From Gp6-AA40 sp036742665 (lineage in GTDB: Bacteria > Acidobacteriota > Vicinamibacteria > Vicinamibacterales > UBA2999), in NCBI GenBank assembly GCA_036742665.1, contig DAINQP010000143.1:1-16148 (forward strand): a DNA stretch of 16,148 nucleotides, given 5' to 3'. This document shows positions 13,927-16,148 of the stretch, piece after piece. Every line of letters begins with the position of its first letter. Position 1 is the first letter of the stretch. The position numbers and the translations under genes are program-made. The notes beneath the pieces were generated by a model. It had not been told where the DNA came from. It worked only from the letters and a program-made list of their open reading frames with translations, and did not search any database.

Positions 13927-14871
13927 ATGAGAATCCTGATTGCGTATGACGATTCGTCGTGCGCCAGGGCTGCGATCGACGATCTGAAGCGGGCAGGTTT
14001 GCCGCAAGATGGCCGCGCGCTGGTCGTCTCCGTTGTCGAAACACTCCTGCCGACGGCCGCTCTACCTATCGATCGGATCGCCGTAACCACCGTGTCACAC
14101 AGGGTCGCAGCCACGCTGGTGCAGGCACGCGCCGAAACGGAACAGGCCGTTGAAGAGGCCACTACCCGCGCGGGTGAAGGCGTCAGGCGAGTGCACCGGC
14201 TCTTTCAAGGTTGGGAAGTGTCGATGAACCCTGTCGCTGGAACACCGAGCCAAGCTATCTTGCGGAAGGCAGACGACTGGCGCGCGGACATGATTGTCGT
14301 AGGTTCACACGGTCGGTCTGCGCTCGGACGCCTGGTGTTAGGCAGCGTCTCCAAGCAGGTCGCTTCTGAGTCGTCGCGGACGGTTCGCGTTGCCCGGCAC
14401 GTCGTCGCGAAGAGCGATGCTCCCATACGACTCATTGTCGGTGTCGACGGATCGGTTGGCGCTGAAGCGGCTATCGGCGCGGTGAGGTCACGTCGCTGGC
14501 CGCCGAGGACCGAGGTGCGCGTTGTGGCTGTCGACAATACGGTCCGGCCCACCGGGACGCTGCAATTTGTTCCGACAGCGGCGGAGTGGATGAGCGAAAG
14601 TAACGACGAGCAGCTTGCGAAGATGCGTGCGATGGTAGACCGGGCGACGGATGACCTTCTCGCCGCGGGTCTTTTTGTCTCGACACGGCGCGTTACAGGG
14701 AGTCCGCGAGACGTCCTCAATGGTGAGGCGAGCACATGGGAGGCAGATTGCATCTTCGTGGGCGCGCGTGGAGTGATGACTGACCGCAGCAGCGCTGACG
14801 CTGGCTTGGGCAGTGTGGCGACTGCGCTCGTGTCGAGCGCACCATGTTCGGTGGAGATCACTCGCGCGTAG
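13927..14871 (+). CDS. universal stress protein with two Usp domains
   Basis: A 314-residue protein of two tandem UspA-like domains. Domain 1 is about 1-157: MRILIAYDDSSCARAAIDDL at the start, and the nucleotide-binding loop VVGSHGRSALGRLVLGSVS near its end, matching the G-x2-G-x9-G-S pattern. Domain 2 is about 165-314: LIVGVDGSVGAEAAIGAV, and a looser loop FVGARGVMTDRSS with AGLGSVATAL. Domain 1 should bind ATP; domain 2 keeps the spacing but is more diverged. ATG at 13927 is preferred over GTG at 13918 because it follows AGGTGAGG. It lies 15 bp after the htpX remnant, so in the ancestor the two genes were probably cotranscribed, and the loss of htpX may leave it dependent on the same upstream promoter. 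Confidence 0.95.
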   Translation: MRILIAYDDSSCARAAIDDLKRAGLPQDGRALVVSVVETLLPTAALPIDRIAVTTVSHRVAATLVQARAETEQAVEEATTRAGEGVRRVHRLFQGWEVSMNPVAGTPSQAILRKADDWRADMIVVGSHGRSALGRLVLGSVSKQVASESSRTVRVARHVVAKSDAPIRLIVGVDGSVGAEAAIGAVRSRRWPPRTEVRVVAVDNTVRPTGTLQFVPTAAEWMSESNDEQLAKMRAMVDRATDDLLAAGLFVSTRRVTGSPRDVLNGEASTWEADCIFVGARGVMTDRSSADAGLGSVATALVSSAPCSVEITRA

Positions 14872-15258
14872 TGTCGTCCTGCAGGCGGGCTATACAGTCA
14901 ATTACGAGATGCTCCTTCGGAATTTCTCGTCGGACTGCAGATGCATCGCGACCTTGGGCGTTGTCTCAGTTCAATAGCTGCCCGAGGCCGAGTCCTGATG
15001 GTGCCTCCATCGAACGACTGTGAGATCCGGGCCTCACCAAGGGCCTACGGTCACGGCCCTCGGTTGCGAGTCGCTGCGCCAATCGGCAGCTCAGTACTGG
15101 CGAGCACAACCCGCATGGGCGTCGCGCGACCCTCTCATCATCAGACCCGATTTCTCCGCATCGCCAACCTGCGTCGGCGGCCCGCAACGGCGCGGGCGCG
15201 GCCCATCCCATTTCCACGGCTATAGTTGAGTGGACTGGCTGAGTTCCATGAGAGATTC
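14872..15258. other. intergenic stretch, no supported gene
   Basis: 387 bp between the universal stress gene and the CNNM gene. It contains an inverted repeat AGGGCC (15040-15045) with GGCCCT (15055-15060) that may form a hairpin, and a -10-like CTATAG near 15223. Neither is strong. No copy of the 43-bp motif and no recognisable coding remnant was found on either strand. Confidence 0.45.
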
Positions 15259-16148
15259 ATGCTTACAGATATCTCGCTCCTTCTGTTCCTCATCCTCCTC
15301 AACGGCGTCTTCGCGATGTCCGAGATCGCGATCGTCGGGTCCAAGCGCGCACGTCTCCTGCAGATGGCGGAGACTGGGAGTGCGGGCGCCCGCCATGCGC
15401 TGACGCTCTCATCGGAGCCCACGCGCTTCCTCTCTAGCGTCCAAGTGGGGATCACCTGCATCGGCATTCTGAACGGGGCGATCGGCGAGGCGTCGATTGC
15501 CAGCCGCCTCCGGACGTCATTTGAACACGTACCTGTGCTCGCGCCATACGCAGAGACGCTCGCGCTGGGCGTGATGGTCGTTCTACTCACCTATGTGTCG
15601 CTCATCCTCGGCGAACTCGTGCCCAAGCGGTTGGCCCTGACACACCCGGAGGCGATTGCCAGCATCATTGCGCGTCCCATCAATGTGCTTGCGTCTATTG
15701 GGCGCCCCATCGTCACTTTGCTTAGTGTCTCGACGGACACCATTCTTCGTTTGTTTGGTGTGCGCCAGGTGAAGCAACCTGCCGTGACCTTGGAGGAGAT
15801 CCGCGTGCTCTTGGAGCAGGGCGCCGACGAAGGCGCCTTCGAAGGCGCGGAGCACGAGATGGTCGCGAACGTCCTGAATCTGGATGAACGCCACGTTGGT
15901 GCAGTACTAACGCCCCGTTCTGACGTCGTCTTCCTCGACGTTCGTGATCCCCTGGACGCTCATCGCGAGAAACTTCGTCAGGATCCGCACTCTGTCGTGC
16001 CGCTGTGCGACGGAGGGCTGGATCACGTATTGGGGTTCGTGCGCTCGACACGATTGCTCGAGCAGGTCATGGGCGGAGGCGCGTTGGATCTCAGCGCCCT
16101 CGCGGAGCCCGCGCTGTTCGTGCCGGAAACGACGACGTTGATGAAGCT
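15259..16148 (+). CDS. CNNM/CBS-domain (CorC/hemolysin-family) membrane protein, 3' end outside window
   Basis: 296 residues are visible and the frame runs off the window. The N-terminal CNNM transmembrane domain starts MLTDISLLLFLILLNGVFAM and SEIAIVGSKRARLLQM, with further membrane segments near SSVQVGITCIGILNGAIGEA and LALGVMVVLLTYVSLI, followed by the conserved GELVPKRLAL. A linker (EIRVLLEQGADEGAFEGAE) leads into the first CBS repeat (GAVLTPRSDVVFLDV to VRSTRLLEQVM); the second begins at the window edge. Such proteins are linked to magnesium or other cation efflux and were historically called hemolysins; transport of Mg2+ is established for some relatives only. ATG at 15259 has GAGAG a few bases upstream. 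It is complete as far as seen, unlike the remnant at 12763. Confidence 0.92.
   Translation, partial: MLTDISLLLFLILLNGVFAMSEIAIVGSKRARLLQMAETGSAGARHALTLSSEPTRFLSSVQVGITCIGILNGAIGEASIASRLRTSFEHVPVLAPYAETLALGVMVVLLTYVSLILGELVPKRLALTHPEAIASIIARPINVLASIGRPIVTLLSVSTDTILRLFGVRQVKQPAVTLEEIRVLLEQGADEGAFEGAEHEMVANVLNLDERHVGAVLTPRSDVVFLDVRDPLDAHREKLRQDPHSVVPLCDGGLDHVLGFVRSTRLLEQVMGGGALDLSALAEPALFVPETTTLMK

Overview
The window is GC-rich bacterial DNA of about 16 kb. The mix of genes (alpha/beta hydrolases, a secreted metal amidohydrolase, DksA/TraR and CBS proteins, a winged-helix protein beginning near RVRAEYREMPGLRLT) resembles Acidobacteriota, perhaps the Vicinamibacteria. That is an impression from protein style: there is no rRNA or marker gene here to settle it. 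No tRNA, CRISPR array, transposase or phage gene was seen.

Layout. Positions 1-2003 (+) hold the end of one alpha/beta hydrolase, a second complete paralogue with Asp in the nucleophile position, and an AraC-type regulator. On the minus strand, 2051-3805 holds a broken Na+/Ca2+ exchanger start and an intact Na+/H+ antiporter. An orphan membrane histidine kinase lies at 4172-5608 (-). Positions 5773-6225 (+) carry decayed genes, including a frameshifted TerB-like gene. A minus-strand run at 6321-8946 holds a small winged-helix protein, an amidohydrolase, a truncated CBS protein and a DksA/TraR zinc-finger protein. A NarL-type sensor kinase and response regulator operon occupies 9442-11549 (+). 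It is followed by a HAD-family phosphatase homologue that has lost catalytic motifs (11807-12736), a remnant of a CBS/hemolysin gene (12763-12873, -), an htpX protease pseudogene in three frames (13331-13911), a two-domain universal stress protein (13927-14871), and the start of a CNNM/CBS membrane protein that runs off the end.

The most striking signal is a 43-bp tripartite sequence present six times between 5.7 and 13.1 kb, always outside intact genes: TATCTG, 9 nt, GTATTY, 16 nt, GTAS, with spacing identical in all six copies. Copies lie upstream of both histidine kinase genes, and three more lie on the minus strand beside gene remnants. The last two elements have promoter-like geometry. 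The simplest reading is a conserved stress promoter or operator, possibly controlled by the NarL-type system encoded between the copies. The gene content (universal stress protein, CBS, HtpX, TerB-like, DksA-like, NarL-type two-component system) recalls the DosR dormancy regulon in kind, but the DNA motif differs from the DosR box. Several genes here are broken, so the region looks like a stress island undergoing rearrangement and decay.
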